NCBI GenBank assembly: GCA_036785705.1
Contig: JAWUZG010000029.1
Span: 12,229,501 to 12,293,500 of the forward strand
DNA length: 64,000 nt
Source: Acanthornis magna
Lineage: Eukaryota; Chordata; Aves; Passeriformes; Acanthizidae
Direction of reading: 5' to 3'
The number at the start of each line of letters is the position of its first letter. The stretch's first letter is position 1. The position numbers and the translations under genes are program-made. The notes under the pieces were generated by a model. It saw only the letters and a list, made by a program, of their open reading frames with translations. It made no database searches and was not told the DNA's origin. Of the stretch, positions 35,560 to 48,704 are shown piece by piece.

Positions 35560-37139
35560 TATCCATCATTTTTGTCAGCCTTCACAGATATGATATAAAC
35601 TCAGCTTCTCAACTGAGAAATCAAAGGGTCTTTTGTGTACACTGCATCTCATTACCCAACAGAAACAGAAGACTTAGATATCAACACGACCACTTTCCAG
35701 GAATGACATCTGAAACCAGAAGACATTCAATATTTTTAAATCTTCTTTTGTCCCTTTCAGAGATGGTCATATGATGAGAGTAAATCCTCTCTCTAAAGTG
35801 CACGCATGCAGGTTCCCCCCGATAAAATACCAGCTGGAAGGTGTTAAGATCCCAGATGTATCAGTTCTGCTTTATTCTCTACATCTGTGAGCACACGAGC
35901 ATTTGGACTGACTCAAAACAGCTCTCTTGCTTTGAGTCCCAAAATAGAAGACTAAGAAACAGTCTAGCCTGTTGATGTTGCAATGCTTTGAACACTGTTA
36001 TAAACACAGGGTGCACACACAACTGTTTTTAGAAGACTTCTGGATAAGAGAAAATGCATTTTCATGTCCCAAACCATAGATGAAATTGCATGGCAAAAAG
36101 AAACACACCAAATTTTACCACCTGATTGACTACTGAGTCTTTTTTCTCCAATACTGGGTGACCACACAATGTCACACATGCCTGTTGCATCACAAAAATT
36201 TCCCAAATTACCTAAACATAGGATCCCCCTCTCTAGTTACTTCCAATAATGACAGTTCACTGAATTATTAAAAAGCAAACAAAATAAACAAAATACAGAA
36301 AACTCACCATAAACCTACCCATAATCCAACATTAGAGTCAAAATAAGCTTTTTACCTTTAATTTTTGTGGAAAATGATTAGTGGAAAAACTAACTCAGCA
36401 TCAGGGCCTGTTATGTGAAGGAGTAATTATTTTCCCCTTGAATTTGTTTTCTGTACTTCATCACTGAATAGAAAGAAAGCCAGAGACAGGGCTCCCTGGT
36501 CAGGTCAGGATCAGAGAAGGATTTATTATTTCAACAGTCCAGTCAACTAAGCCAGTTTATAAACAGGCAGAAACATAACGCAAGACCTTTTTAATCAAAC
36601 ATGAATGAAAGCACCTGCTGAAAGGATTCTGTTCCTGCTTACCATATTGTCTCAGTCCTTGGTTTCCTTCCTTCCTCTTTCACTGCCATTTCTATTTTCA
36701 CATGACCACCCAAGATGATCCCCACCAGGGAAGTTAATCAAACATTTGCTAGCCAGTAAAAGGGGGAAAAAATAGTTTTCACCAGGACTGATTTCCTAAT
36801 CTGCCTTGCTATGTACCTAAATGAGTTGGAAATACCAGCAGATGGGAGAAAAGGCAGAAGTGCGAAACTGCTCCCTTCTCCACAGCAGCTTCTCTGTTGC
36901 ACTGGCTCAGCTGTTTGTGTAGCTGCAGCCAGGCTGCGAAGATCAGGCAGATCATGACAGATAAAAACCCGTGTTTTTACCCCACAGTTATTTTGGACTG
37001 ATCAGTTCCTCAGTCTGGATTACTGTGTCACTTATGTGCAGCTGCTCTGACTTGCTGTCCTCCTCTTTGAGGGTTTTTACAGTTTCTGCAATCCTGTGAG
37101 AGCAATCCGTGCTTCCAACTGCTTTCTTTCCTTTATCTT

Positions 37140-37194
37140 AAAAAAAAAAAAAACAAAACAAAAAACCCCCACCTTTTTGGGGGGGGTGGGGCGG
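37140..37194 (+). repeat. A14 followed by AAAC-rich and G8 runs
   Basis: A14 (37140-37153), then ACAAAACA-type sequence, C5 and G8 (37179-37186) followed by TGGGGCGG. It is a low-complexity spot that marks the edge of a more GC-rich interval. Confidence 0.8.
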
Positions 37195-38149
37195 ACAGAG
37201 GGAGGAGCACAGCTTTGTCTGGAGCTGGATAACTTCGGTTTGCCATTCAGCACACATATGCCAGCCTGCAGGCAAACTGCTGCCGAGCAGAGTGCATAGC
37301 TCTGCATGCTGCATCCTCTTCCCCCCTCGGGATGCTACTGTGGGTCCTATTGTGATATTTCTATTTTGACAAAATTTTATCTGGGTTATTAATTCCTTTT
37401 ACAAAGTAAACAGAAACCAGCTAGCAGATTCAAGATAATGGAGGACAATAAGAGTAACTGCCTCTTCTTCCTATTGTTTCCCATAGGACCTCTAGTTTCC
37501 CATTTGAAGTGTGACAAAAAGACAATTTAACAACCTAAACTAGCAATAGTAGAAATACTAGGAAAGCTGTATTAAATTACTTTTCATATCATTATTTTGG
37601 TACTTCTAAGTTCTCTACACCATCAACCTTTATGCCTTTTGTCAATCCTATTCACCTCCTTCCCCCTTTGCCTATTGTACACCACCTTCGCATTATTACA
37701 TGACAGTATCTGAAACCAAAACTTGGACAACACAACATGAAACCCGTGCAATGAATCAATTAGAGCCTGTAAAGAACAGCTAAAAGAGAGAAGAAATAGA
37801 TCTTCAATAATAAAAATTATTTATACAGCCAGTCTCCCATGGTACAGCTTGGTCCTCCTGTGGCACTGCTGCTACAGCACTGATGCGAGTAAGCACAGCT
37901 CATGATGAAAAAAGCAACAAGATGAAGAAAAAGTGGAACTCTTCTGGGACGCAGAGTTTGCAATTAGTGATTTGATAGCACTTTACAAATTAATAAATGT
38001 AAAATAAATACCACTATAGCAATGCTAATAAGTACCAGCAATAATAATAGGCTGCTGCTCCTAATAATCCCTTGGGCTACACTCTCCCTACATATACGTC
38101 TCCAGACAAAATTCTTCCCCCTTCCCTATCAGGGAGATAAATTGCCACC

Positions 38150-38420
38150 AGCACGTTGTTCACAAGAGGGGCGTGACTGCGAGCAGGCGAGTTGCTTGTG
38201 CGGAGCCTGTGGCAGGCAGCACACAGAGCTGGCAGCAGCAGCTCTGCCACCCTGTCTGCACAGCCAGCAGCGCCCTGCTTTGCTCTGGGAGGGACAGGGT
38301 GAGCACACAGCTCCCGCTCCCCAGCCAGCTCACAGACACCCCCAAAATCCTGCCGTGGTCCTGCTAGTGAGAGCTGCGAGATACGAAACTGTTCGTGGGT
38401 ACCAGCGTCAGGACACGACT
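38150..38420. other. GC-rich, CpG-containing patch in intron
   Basis: About 270 bases are clearly richer in G+C than the flanks and contain roughly a dozen CpGs. The open frames of 149 codons (plus) and 123 codons (minus) are by-products of the composition. It could be an intronic promoter or enhancer, or an unrecognised GC-rich repeat. I see no convincing splice donor on the minus strand within it. Confidence 0.4.
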
Positions 38421-39691
38421 GTTTGCTGCCTGTATAGGAATGCAGCACTAGTAGAAAACAAAGAAAAGTAAGCTATCATATTTTTTTTTCTTTTTGAACC
38501 ATGAAAAATGAGGTAAAAGTCTATTTCTATTCTCTGTGGAGTAAATCCACTTGGCAGGCCATTCAAAGTCACTTTCTTTTTCCCCCTCTGGCTCTAAGTA
38601 TCTGTCTGATGTCAAAGAGCATAGATTTGAAGGTTTTGTTACCTTAATCTTAATAAAATTATGTCTATGAAAATTTATTTATCTTTGCTGCATTTACAGT
38701 TCCAAAAAGTCAAATTTACCTTATTAGTCAACATACTTCAAAGAATTTCTTACAATCAGTCCAAAAATAATTTGAAGTTTTTCCGTCACAGAAATTAGGT
38801 TTTTTTTGTCTCTCTGTCTTCTCCTAGACTCATAAAAATGGAGTGAGCTTTTACACATGCTGAGATGCTCATTTAAAACTCTAAGAAGATCAGGCTGTTT
38901 CTTTAATGTACAAAATAACAGAGATCAAAGTAAACTTCGTGCTCCCTACAGGAGATAACACCTTCAGCTAACTTATCACAGTATCTGCACTGAACACACT
39001 GGTTAGAATAAAAGTATTTTCCTAAGGTAGGTATTAAATTGATAGCTGAAATTAAGTGGGAAATTACACTAGGGCTTTAGGGCCTCGTAACTTACTGATT
39101 TGCACACAAGGGGAGAATCCTGACAATGACACAGAGCACAGGCAGCACTAGAGCCAATGTGAATTTCCACACCTGGAAAGCTTTATCTGCATTGACTGGT
39201 TAGCACAAGTGTCCAAGATTCAGGGGTGGCCCTAAGAACATCCACCATGCAGGAACACCTAGTCACCATGTCTGTGCTCACCCGCACATCTCAGGTCATG
39301 CCTCCAGGTTTTTTGTGCTGGGATGCACAGATCCCTAACTCAGACTGCCTGAGTACCTGCCCTTCCCTACTTGTGCAATATTTGGAAGCACTTCCAAAGT
39401 AACTTGCAGAACACAGACTGAGATTTCCCACTCCAGTTTCCTCACAAGTTTCATCCTTTGATGCCTACCCCTATGGAGAACTCATAGGGAACCAGTCACC
39501 AGGAAGAACTAAGCACAGGTTTGCCAGATTGTAAACTGTGTTAGTCCAGACCACTACTTTGTTCCAGAGGAATCACAGGATGAGCAAGAGTAAGCAAAGA
39601 ATGTCCAACACCAATGCTGACCAAGCCCTAGGTCCTGTCCAAACCACCAGTACACCAACACGGGTTTAAAGCATGTCCAAATCAAACTGCA

Positions 39692-39715
39692 AGTGTGTGT
39701 GCATGTGCATGTGTG
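39692..39715 (+). repeat. Imperfect (TG)n microsatellite
   Basis: GTGTGTGTGCATGTGCATGTG, a short alternating purine-pyrimidine run with CA interruptions. Confidence 0.75.
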
Positions 39716-42700
39716 AACTGTAAAGAGGACAGAAGCCTAAATCCAGGTGAAAACCTGGGTTACATGTGCAGCTGAGATATACTTTGTGCAATGTGAGGAA
39801 ATTGTAGATAGATTTCTTTTAGGCCAAGTCTGAATATCTTTCCACATGACTAACAGAGTTGCTTTTTCTTTTTGCTAGGTTGGCTAGGATAGGTTGTGCT
39901 TGTTGGGGTTTTTTGGAAAATGACTGGGATACCACTCTCCCTGTCTGACACCTTTTAACCACAGAAGTAACAAGAAAAACCTTAACTTTGCTGTCTTTAA
40001 GCCTATCACAGAAAAAAATAGCAGATATAGCACATCTGTTAGTGGGAAACAGCATTAAGGAAAAAAGTTCTGCTGCTGACCCGTGCATCTGTCAAAAAAA
40101 CAGAACTTCAAGCCAGTAAATACATCATTCTGTGTTATGATTAATGCTATCTTTCTACTAAGAAACCTTTCAGTGCAAAAGTCATTTTTATGGCTATTAA
40201 AAAACAGAAAAAACACCTCTTTTCACAGTCAGTGGAGGCTTTATCTCTTACTGTCATGCACCAGGGGCCACAGTGGACACCTGGATCCATGACTCACTAC
40301 TTCAGCACTGGTTTCTCGTGGCGTAAGAGGCAACATCTTCTCTTGTAAGGGGGAGATGCTGGAGTGCTTTGGACTTTAGCCTTCTCAACCTGCTCTGATC
40401 CACTCTGGGATTCAACTCTCCATTGACTACAGTGGAATATGGTGGGACCAGACTTGTTAATTTACTACCGGGCATCTGTAAAAGATGAAAGAGAGAATTT
40501 CCCTAACCCAGGGGAGCACCACAAAGAGTGAATACCTGAAGAACAAGGACACCACAGTGTACAGTAAGGGAGACCATAAAACCCAGCCAAGGCCAGGCCA
40601 GCAGCACACAGCTCTGCTGGTGCAGCAGCACAGCCCAGGGCAGGAAATATTCACACCTCAACAAGTGCAGCTGCTGATGGGAGAGAGCATCTATCAGCTC
40701 AGTTCACAGCTCTTAAGGTGGTAGTTTTAACACATCAGTAGCAACACCTTGGTTTAAATTTAGCAGTAGGAGTTCCACAGAGCTCACAAGACTTAGGGAA
40801 ACCCAGGTATTCGTGTTCTTTCCCCCTTCACTCTCAGCTGCAGCTTCCTCTTCCCACTCCCAAAGAAATCCTCACTCCTAAGTCTGCTTTTCACCAGATC
40901 TAAGCACTGACCCACAGATTATATGTTTAGGATGTCACAGTGATTGTGTACAGCAAGGAAGAAGCAAAATATAATGTTATCAACAAAAGTCTCAAACAAA
41001 AGAAAAAACCCATAAACAGAATTTAACAGACATATTTACTCCTCATCTAGTGTCCTGACAAGCCTGAACATTCCCTGTTTTCTCAAGTATAAAGAGGGAC
41101 AGCAAAAACTCCCAGTCAAGAGTACTGAAACTATAAAAAACACCTAGTGACCCACAGCGGCAGATTTCATCATGTTTGTGTGCAACATACTTGCCCAACA
41201 TATTTAAAATACTTTAAAATACAAAGCAGGGCTTTAAAATGTGGCTCTTCACACAACCTGTTAGTGAGGAGAGCATGCCTTTGAAGGCTGCATGAAGAAA
41301 CCCCAAACCCCCAGCTCATGACTGACACACTGCTGGCCTACCAGGGTAGAAGTTCCGACACGAAGGCAAAAAAAAATTTGTACTGTCCAATTTTTAGTGT
41401 TACTCTCTTTTGTATTACAATCTGTATATCTATAACCAGAACATAATTAAATCATAAAGTGTGCCTGGATACTCCAGCTGGCCAGAATGTGAATTAATTC
41501 ATTGGTGCATAACTTCAGGAATCTCGTCATTACCCATTTCCTTTAAATAAGAGCAGAATTAACTTAAGAGATGAGACTCCTGCTGATACTTTAAAAAAAT
41601 TTATGGATGCAACAACCTTAAAGTCAAGTTCAGCCTTCATCCTGAGAATGGCATCAGCTGCAGGCAGCCAAATTCAGGCTCCAACAGGGAGATTCTGGCA
41701 AGAATTATGGAGCTAGTAAAATCAGAGACATGAAAAAAGTCAAACCAAACCCCAAACCAACCAAAAAAACCCCACAAGCACACAAAAACCAAGCAAGGAT
41801 TTAATAAAGTCATCTCTTTCCTGATATATTATTTTTTGAACATTTTGTAGACCTCAAGTGTATCCTGGCTCTACTTGCACTTCTATTAACAAAAAAACAA
41901 CCAGCCAACCAACCAAAAAACAAAAAAGCACTTTAACTGATGATTCTCTACCTAGAAGATGGCACCAAGTAGAAAGCATAAATAACATCCATTAGACTGC
42001 AATACACTAAACATTTCTTTTTATTCTCCCCCTCCCTTTCTTTTACAATGTCTAACCCTTCTGCACAGCTATTACTTCTTCCATATAAACCTTGCTGCTG
42101 TCTCTGTATTAAACAGAAGCAGTAAGACAGAGTTTTTATGTATTTTCCAGTGATGAGGTCCCAGCCACACACACCACAGGACATCAGTTTGCAGCCTTGA
42201 AAGACTCCAGCCAACCAGTGGGAATGTGGCTTTGGACAAACCAGACTAATAAAATGTAGCATGTGACAATAACATTGCCTGTTTTACCCGGGCTGGCTGC
42301 CTGCCACCACATCAAAGAACTGGGGCTCTAATGATGAGTACTCCAATGCCGCAGCCCTGTAAGAATAGGAATCATATTTTTTAAACCCTATTGTATTTAA
42401 CAATTGGTTCATTATGTTAATGAAACACTGTCTATGTATGCAAGTGTGTCAGTGCACTGAATTATATGCAGTGCACTAAAACATCTGCATTATTGTTTCC
42501 AAGGTTATTCTTGCTGCTGAATAGCTTTTAAAAAATAAATAAAAATAAAAACCGGAGACCTTTCATTAGTCCAACAAATAAAATGGAAAAAAATCACATT
42601 AAGACAGTGAATATTATTTCTTTACCAGCTCTATTAATAATGCCTGATGGTAACAAAATTGCAAGCATTATAAAACTGTCAAATATTTTCACTATGTTTA

Positions 42701-45700
42701 TATGCCAGTTAGCATCTGCTCTACGAACAGTTTCATATTCAATTTTGTGAAGCTGAAATATGACAGGTACAAAAAGGAGTAATAAAATTCAAAAAGCATC
42801 TGTTTGGCACCTAAATGTTGATTTTAAGCAAGCCCTACCTTTAGAAAACTGGCTGGAGATAGACAAGTGTTTTTCAATTCTTTTTGAAATGCTAGCCACC
42901 TTTTGGCTCATCCAACTTTGGGCAAGTCTTTCAGCAGCAGCAATTGACATCCTCCTTCAGTAAGGCTGAGATACAGCTGCAGCGGCTGGCCTCAAGCACT
43001 AACTCCTTCTCCCATCTGACAGAAAGGAGCTGCTGCTAGCAAATCCAGGCAGGGGATGTTTTTATAAGTCAGTGTTAGATATTTTTGGTTTTTTTCCTCT
43101 CCCTATGAGCTGCTTCATAGTCCTCTACCTTCAAGAAACTAAGCTCTTGTCAGCTGTTAAAGGCACTGACATTTCCCTTTACTATAAACTCAGGATATGC
43201 AATAACATTGGAAATCTTAGTAATATTCATACAAAAAGCATGACTAGTTCCAGCTACTGCAGTACCATTACACTTTCCGGGTGACAGTTCATATAAATTT
43301 GCAGGTTTATGGGAAGGAAGCAAGAGCCTCTCTCTTCCTTTGTCCCCTCGGAACTAAACCCCTCGATTTTGAGGGAGCCAGAGTCTGGAGCCAGAATGAA
43401 GCACAGTGAGTGATGCTTTGCAGGAGGGGGAGACATCAATATCCCGTTCTTGTTCACCACTTGAGCAATGCTGGTGCTCACTAATATTGCATACATTTAG
43501 ACTTGTGATGCTAGGATTGTCTCGGTATACTGCTATTACCAGAGACAGTACTTGCAGAAACTATATTCTTAGTCTACACACATGGCAGAAGCAATGTGCA
43601 TCTTTCTTTTCTCTAATTAAACATTTCACAATCCCTTCTGAACTACATTTTTCCCCACAGTTTGAGAAGTGCCGCACTAATCAATTAACAATCCCCAAGG
43701 GTCCAGATTTAGGTTCGAAAGCTCCTTTTAAAAAACCCAAAACCTTATTGGTGTCCTTTCAATATGCAGTGAAGTACGACTTCTATGAAGAAGACAAAAA
43801 AACCCCACAACTAAAATGACACTGGCAGAAGAGAAGAGACAACTTGAAAGACACTCTTAAAAGATAAACTTGTGTAGTAAATCTAAACATTAGGGAGAAT
43901 ATTAATGTAAAGCAGCCCATGGCTCCACCCATGCGCTGCACTTTTATTAACATGAAATTGTTACATGACAATGCTCCCATAAATTTGGCTCACTGTACGA
44001 GATTTGTGCTTTAAAAACACAGCTTTCCCCCTCCCCCCCTTCCATTTATTTTGGAAATGTAAAGATTCACATCTGCTAATTTAATCCATGTTTGATGATC
44101 TCATAGGTGAAAGCAAACCTGGAGGAAGAAGCGTTATGGCCAACTTTAATTATAAACTGTTCCTTTCTGTAGACGTCCGAGGCGAGAAAGTTCATCCCCA
44201 AGTTTAGAGAAATCTTGTTTTAGTACAACTTGTCTTGAGACACACATGTGGATTTGAATGGGATAAGCCAACATATATATTGTCCCCAAATATCCATCTT
44301 GTGCCTCTCATGGAAGCTGCTTTTCCTGCAGCAGGAACAGTGTAACTGTAAATCCACAAAGTATCCAGGTAACCTAAAACCAGCATTGGCTTACCTAAAA
44401 TAATTTGTGCTGTAAAAAAAACCCCAACAGCTAAGAATTATACCTAATGAGCACAAATTAAAGCATGCACACTTTCACTGAACACAAGAAATAACAGTCT
44501 CTTATGAAATAGCTACTTCTGGGACAAATAAAAAGAAGACAGGATAGACTAGCTTGCATCCTTGTTCACCTGTACAGGCCCTGTGCAGTTCTATTCTTAA
44601 AATCTTCTAGAATAATCAGCCAGAAGAGCAGAGAAAAAGATAACAGACAGTCAGCATCTACCATTCATTTCTTCCCCAGACTGCATCGCTAAAAAGTCCA
44701 CAAAAAGATCCCAATGCAAATTCAGACACCAACTCATTTCCATTCCTCCCCTTACATGACAGGAAGACTTAAGCATGAAAGATCAATGCTATACACTGCT
44801 CTTAAAGTCATAATCAAATCTTCATATTAAAAATTAATTTTGGGCAGAGTTTTATTATTGCTAGTATAGATTTATGAAGGAGGGAGAAGTCTGGATGCTA
44901 TTTTTCGAATTTATAATTGAGGAAAATTATGAAACTGGGGGGAAACCCAAATAAACCCCAAATATTCTAGAAGAGAGTAACTGAATTCAATCAAGTCCAT
45001 CTCTCAATAAGAACATGATTTAAAATCAGTTTTCATGCATACAGGTATCAGCCAGTTGCCAGGTACTGGAACTTAATTAATTCCCACCTGGTAAGAGAGA
45101 GAGGGCAGTAAATAATAGGCAGTTTTGCCCTCCTGGTTTAAAGCAAAGAAAAAAGCAGTTGTAAAACATTGGGATCAAATAGTACATGTCAATGGATGAG
45201 CAGCAAATTTTTCTTCTCATTCATTGGAAGCAGGAACAGAGGCTGATTCCAAAAGGCACTTAATTATATATTAATTGCTCTGGCACAAATCTCTCTAACT
45301 GAGTGAGACTAATTTTGCATGATTAAATTTAAAACCATCATTGATGAACCCAGGATGACAAACCTATAGAAATGCAGTGGGAAACCTCAACTTGAAAAGG
45401 CTCTGTGCCTGCTCAAGTCCAAGTTGTCAGAAGTCATGTACCTGAAGGGGAGTGTAAAGTTTAATAACATTTGGTGGAAAAAATACTCATGAGCTCTTTT
45501 AAGGCCCAACACCTGCCAGTACACCACTGTCAATGGTTCTGGTTTCACAGTGACATTTCCTGACTTCGAAAATATTTTACTTTCTTCATCGCTAAGCAAA
45601 AGATGCATAAACACAGCAGGTAAATTAGGATAATGTGCAACTGAATATAAGTAAGTGCTTCCAAGTATATGCATCAAGCAACCTAAAAAAACCTCCCAGA

Positions 45701-47976
45701 TTTTCCTCTGATTTCTTATATGGTATTTGTACTTCAGTTTTTGGAATAGCCTCAGTAACCTGAAAGATAAAGAACTTGCGTCATGCTTCAGTGATGGGTT
45801 TTTGTTGTTTTCTTTAAAGTAATATTATAGTGCTGTTCATTTAAATAATGTTTTTCTTGATGGTAAGAAAGAGAGAGAAGAAACCAGTATGGAAAAGTTT
45901 TTAGGGTTTTCTGAACATACATCAAATGGTGACTGAATGAGCCGATCCCACCTGGGACACAGGCACTGGCTGCAGTGTCTGGTCAATGGGTAAGTCCTTT
46001 CTCTTTTCTGCCTTCCTTTTCCCTCCTCCCCTTTATCATCTCTGACAGCTAGCCATCTGAGCTATGAATCATCTCCTCCACTACAGCTCTTCAACTGAAT
46101 AGATGCTTTAAAGGAAACAGATTGAGGAAAAGTTAGCACTAAGTGAATCAAAGGCAGAGCTGTGTGTTCAGAAGTGTGTATCACCCTATATATTTTCAGG
46201 GTTCTTTCCCACAATGCTCCCAACCTTGAAGAAGGAAAACATGCATGTTTGTGTGCATAGGTAGTAGGAAGGGATGTTTCTTTCCCATCTTTCCGTGTCA
46301 GAAGAGGGAGGGATGAGACTCAAACTTCATTCCCTCATTTCCATTTCTCTCTGCATCAGGAGCAGGCTGCTGTTAAGTTTTCTCCCTTTCGGCCTTACTT
46401 TCCCTCTTCTTCCTCCTCCTACCCATGAAGTGGCTTGAGGAAGCTTGCAGATTACTTGGCAGGCTGTGTTGTGGAGTTTCACCCAATATAAGTTAGCATT
46501 GGTCTTTCTTGTCTCCTTCAAATTTTACATAATAAAATTAAAAACAAGGTACTGGGAAAGTAAGCTAATATTACAGATAAGGTATGGGTTTTTTTGAGAG
46601 TTACTTTAAGATTTTGTAAATTAAACCAAATAATTTTCATGTTATCTTACTGCTGTTTGAAAGAAGACTTCATAATATTTTTTCAGTTTTGTCCCCACTG
46701 TACTTGGTTCATCATGACTAACATGCATCTTTCCCTGAACACAGAGTGCAGTGTCTACCATTTGTTATATAAGAAGAAAAAAGTAAAACATTCTTCACTC
46801 CAGAAGGCAAAAATTTTCTATTATTGAAAAATTTCAGCAAATGAAAATGGAAAAGCTTGGTAGGTCAAAGAAAAAATCAACCTACAAAGTTTGGGAACTC
46901 CCTTTTCCTCTAAGAGGGCTTTCAGAATGCTTAAAAATCATTCTGCTGTGATTCCAGTCACCCTCTAGTACATTTTTCTTCAAATTTCACACAGGAATTT
47001 CCCAAGCATGTGCCACAAAAGGGTTAACTACAAGTGAAACTGATTGCACTGCATGAATAAATTACTAACCCATTTCAGTAATATATTTTCAGCGTGAATT
47101 CAAATGCTCTCCTCTCCAATAGACCTTTTTAATGTACTGAATCCCCAGACACACTAGGGTCTAAAGCACATTATAAAATGCTTTTCTTCACTCTGAATAC
47201 TATTTACAGAAATAATAATAATTCTAACCAGGTAACATGCTGTAGGATTTCAAAATGTTAAGGGTAAGCTGTTAAATATTAAAGAGGTTGCTTTTAATAT
47301 TAATACACTTGCCACAAAAACAATCTCAGAGAAGTCCAGAATATAAAACATGGCCCTTGTATAACTTGTTTTGGTTTGTTTCTCCACTACCCCAATTTCC
47401 TAAAAAGAGTTTTTAATACATAATTTTGAATTTGTTAACTTCTGTACCCTGCCTCCAATTAGTCCATGGGGCCATTGGTTTAGAACTAATCACCTACACA
47501 GAACAACCCCTGAGATTCCTGTACAGAACAACAAAGATCCTCCTGCTCACAGTGCACCACTACTTAAGTTCCAAAATCTGCGCTTGCTGCAGCCATTCAG
47601 CATGATTCTACTCCAGATGCAAAGCACTGACTAGAAATTTGAAGACTTTCCACCCAGAGGTAACAACATTACCACAATTTTACAGTTGAACAAACTAAGG
47701 CACATAAGTGTTAAGTGGGTCATACAGGCAGTAAATGCCTTATTTAAGCAGCTGTTCAGAAAGAAAAAGTAAATGAAGAAACCAGCTAAACACATCAAAA
47801 CCTTAAGAAGCAAGAGAGGAAGAGGGTTACACCCCTTATAAAAAACACCTTCTACCCTACATACACTCAGAGAAAAATACACGTGCACGGAAGTAAACAT
47901 AAATGCAGAGACACAAACATGCAGAGAAGAACTTATTTGTGAACAGGGTCGGCCGAACAGGTACACACGCACTTAC

Positions 47977-48054
47977 TTGATCTATTTCCATTAACTTGGG
48001 GAAGGCACCTGGCCATTCAATCGCCACCTTCACTATATCAGCAGGAGGGGGCAT
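47977..48054 (-). CDS. ELMO1: ELMO1 coding exon 1 (residues 1-26)
   Basis: The start codon is at 48054-48052 and the exon encodes [10 protein letters not shown]...LMEIDQ, the conserved ELMO1 N-terminus. It ends in the CAA codon for Gln26, followed on the minus strand by the donor GTAAGT (47976-47971), so the next intron is phase 0. The reading frame continues past the donor for about 40 codons, but those residues are not ELMO-like and belong to the intron. The start codon has G at -3 and C at +4, an adequate context. This exon begins the Ras-binding-like, ubiquitin-fold region that in ELMO proteins binds RhoG. It is the most 5' coding sequence of the gene. Confidence 0.97.
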
Positions 48055-48126
48055 TGCGACGCTGCTGTTCTTCGGAGCCAGTACAACTGGACACTAAATA
48101 CTGCAGAGAGTCTCTCTCATTCACAC
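48055..48126 (-). other. ELMO1: ELMO1 5' UTR portion of the first coding exon
   Basis: On the minus strand a long pyrimidine tract (complement of the A/G-rich run 48129-48153) ends in CCCTGCAG at 48134-48127, a strong splice acceptor. I therefore place the exon start at 48126, giving 72 nt of 5' UTR before the start codon. An alternative acceptor, CTCTGCAG, lies inside this interval (about 48109-48102) and would shorten the UTR by about 25 nt. The existence of an acceptor implies at least one noncoding exon further upstream (higher coordinates). Confidence 0.7.
48094..48120 (-). promoter_or_regulatory. Upstream ORF of 8 codons in the ELMO1 5' UTR
   Basis: Only one ATG precedes the main start in the inferred 5' UTR, at 48120-48118. 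It opens an 8-codon frame (M R E T L C S I) ending in TAG at 48096-48094, 39 nt before the main ATG. Its context is weak, with T at -3. Short upstream ORFs usually lower translation of the main frame and permit reinitiation. Whether this one is used depends on the acceptor at 48127; the alternative acceptor inside the UTR would remove its ATG. Confidence 0.55.
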
Positions 48127-48684
48127 CTGCAGGGAGAGAAAAAAAAAAGAAAAAAGAATATCACAGCAGTTCAGGCAGAACTCCAGCACTGCTGCTTCAG
48201 TCTCCTACATTTCCCCTGGCTGGGCAGGTGGATGAAAATGTATGTGTGTATGTATGTGCAGGAGCAGGAGAATGCACATATTACAAGAGCAGACACAGGA
48301 CACAACGCCACGACACACTGCACAGCTCGACAGTCTGTTAGAAAGATGGCTGAAGCACTGAAATGTACGGTGAATAACAGGCATGCATTAGATTTAAATA
48401 GAAAAACTATTTTTAAATATTATTAAATATGCTGGTGGGGGAAAAAAGCGACAAACTAGAGGAAGCTCCTGTTACAGTGTCACTCCTGGAGTCCCAGGGA
48501 ACATGACCGAATTGGTTAATGCTGGCGCTTCAGGAGAAGAGATTGCCCAGGAAGTTATGGCCAGGAAACACTGTTTCTTTTAACTATAGCAATGATCTTC
48601 TGGGTGTTCACAAATAGATCACTGCACTATAGCAACCAGTATGTCAGGAAGAAGGCAGAACACACAGCAGTTTCCACATATACA

Positions 48685-48704
48685 TACACACACGCACACA
48701 CACA
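48685..48704 (+). repeat. Interrupted (CA)n microsatellite
   Basis: TACACACACGCACACACACA-like sequence of about ten dinucleotide units, with one CG interruption. Confidence 0.85.

Larger units (their letters stand above)
35339..47976 (-). other. ELMO1 intron between coding exons 1 and 2
   Basis: This 12.6-kb intron contains a palindromic POU-type element close to exon 2 (35.54 kb), an A14/G8 low-complexity spot at 37.14-37.19 kb and a GC-rich patch at 38.15-38.42 kb. A TG-rich spot lies at 39.69-39.72 kb and A/C-rich low-complexity sequence at 41.74-41.92 kb. No transposon family was recognised. AT-rich stretches such as 42.4-42.75 kb could be conserved noncoding sequence, but that cannot be judged from one genome. 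Confidence 0.9.
1..48126 (-). other. ELMO1: ELMO1 gene, 5' part (first coding exon to sixth coding exon; 3' end outside window)
   Basis: This span holds six coding exons on the minus strand that join in frame. They encode the N-terminal 150 residues of ELMO1, with intron phases 0, 2, 0, 0, 2 and 2 in transcript order. ELMO proteins are cytoplasmic scaffolds. They bind active RhoG through the N-terminus and DOCK1-type exchange factors through the C-terminus, which promotes Rac activation in engulfment of apoptotic cells and in cell migration. ELMO1 rather than ELMO2 or ELMO3 is indicated by the [10 protein letters not shown] segment (residues 17-26) and by the RYQKLQKIMKPC segment, which differs in ELMO2. 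All introns seen have GT..AG ends. The remaining exons (ELMO domain, PH domain, proline-rich tail) must lie below position 1. Identification rests on recalled family sequence, not a search. Confidence 0.97.

Noticed and set aside
38022..38471. 149-codon plus and 123-codon minus open frames
   Set aside because: Both come from the same GC-rich patch, where stops are rare. Neither resembles a protein.
43406..43819. 137-codon plus-strand open frame
   Set aside because: Antisense, unrecognised, and no supporting signals.
47857..48054. A 65-codon protein starting MPPPAD
   Set aside because: Only the first 26 residues are ELMO1. The rest is read-through past the GTAAGT donor.
993..48054. ELMO2 or ELMO3 instead of ELMO1
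   Set aside because: Residues 17-26 and 138-150 match ELMO1 as recalled and differ from the ELMO2 sequence in the same positions.
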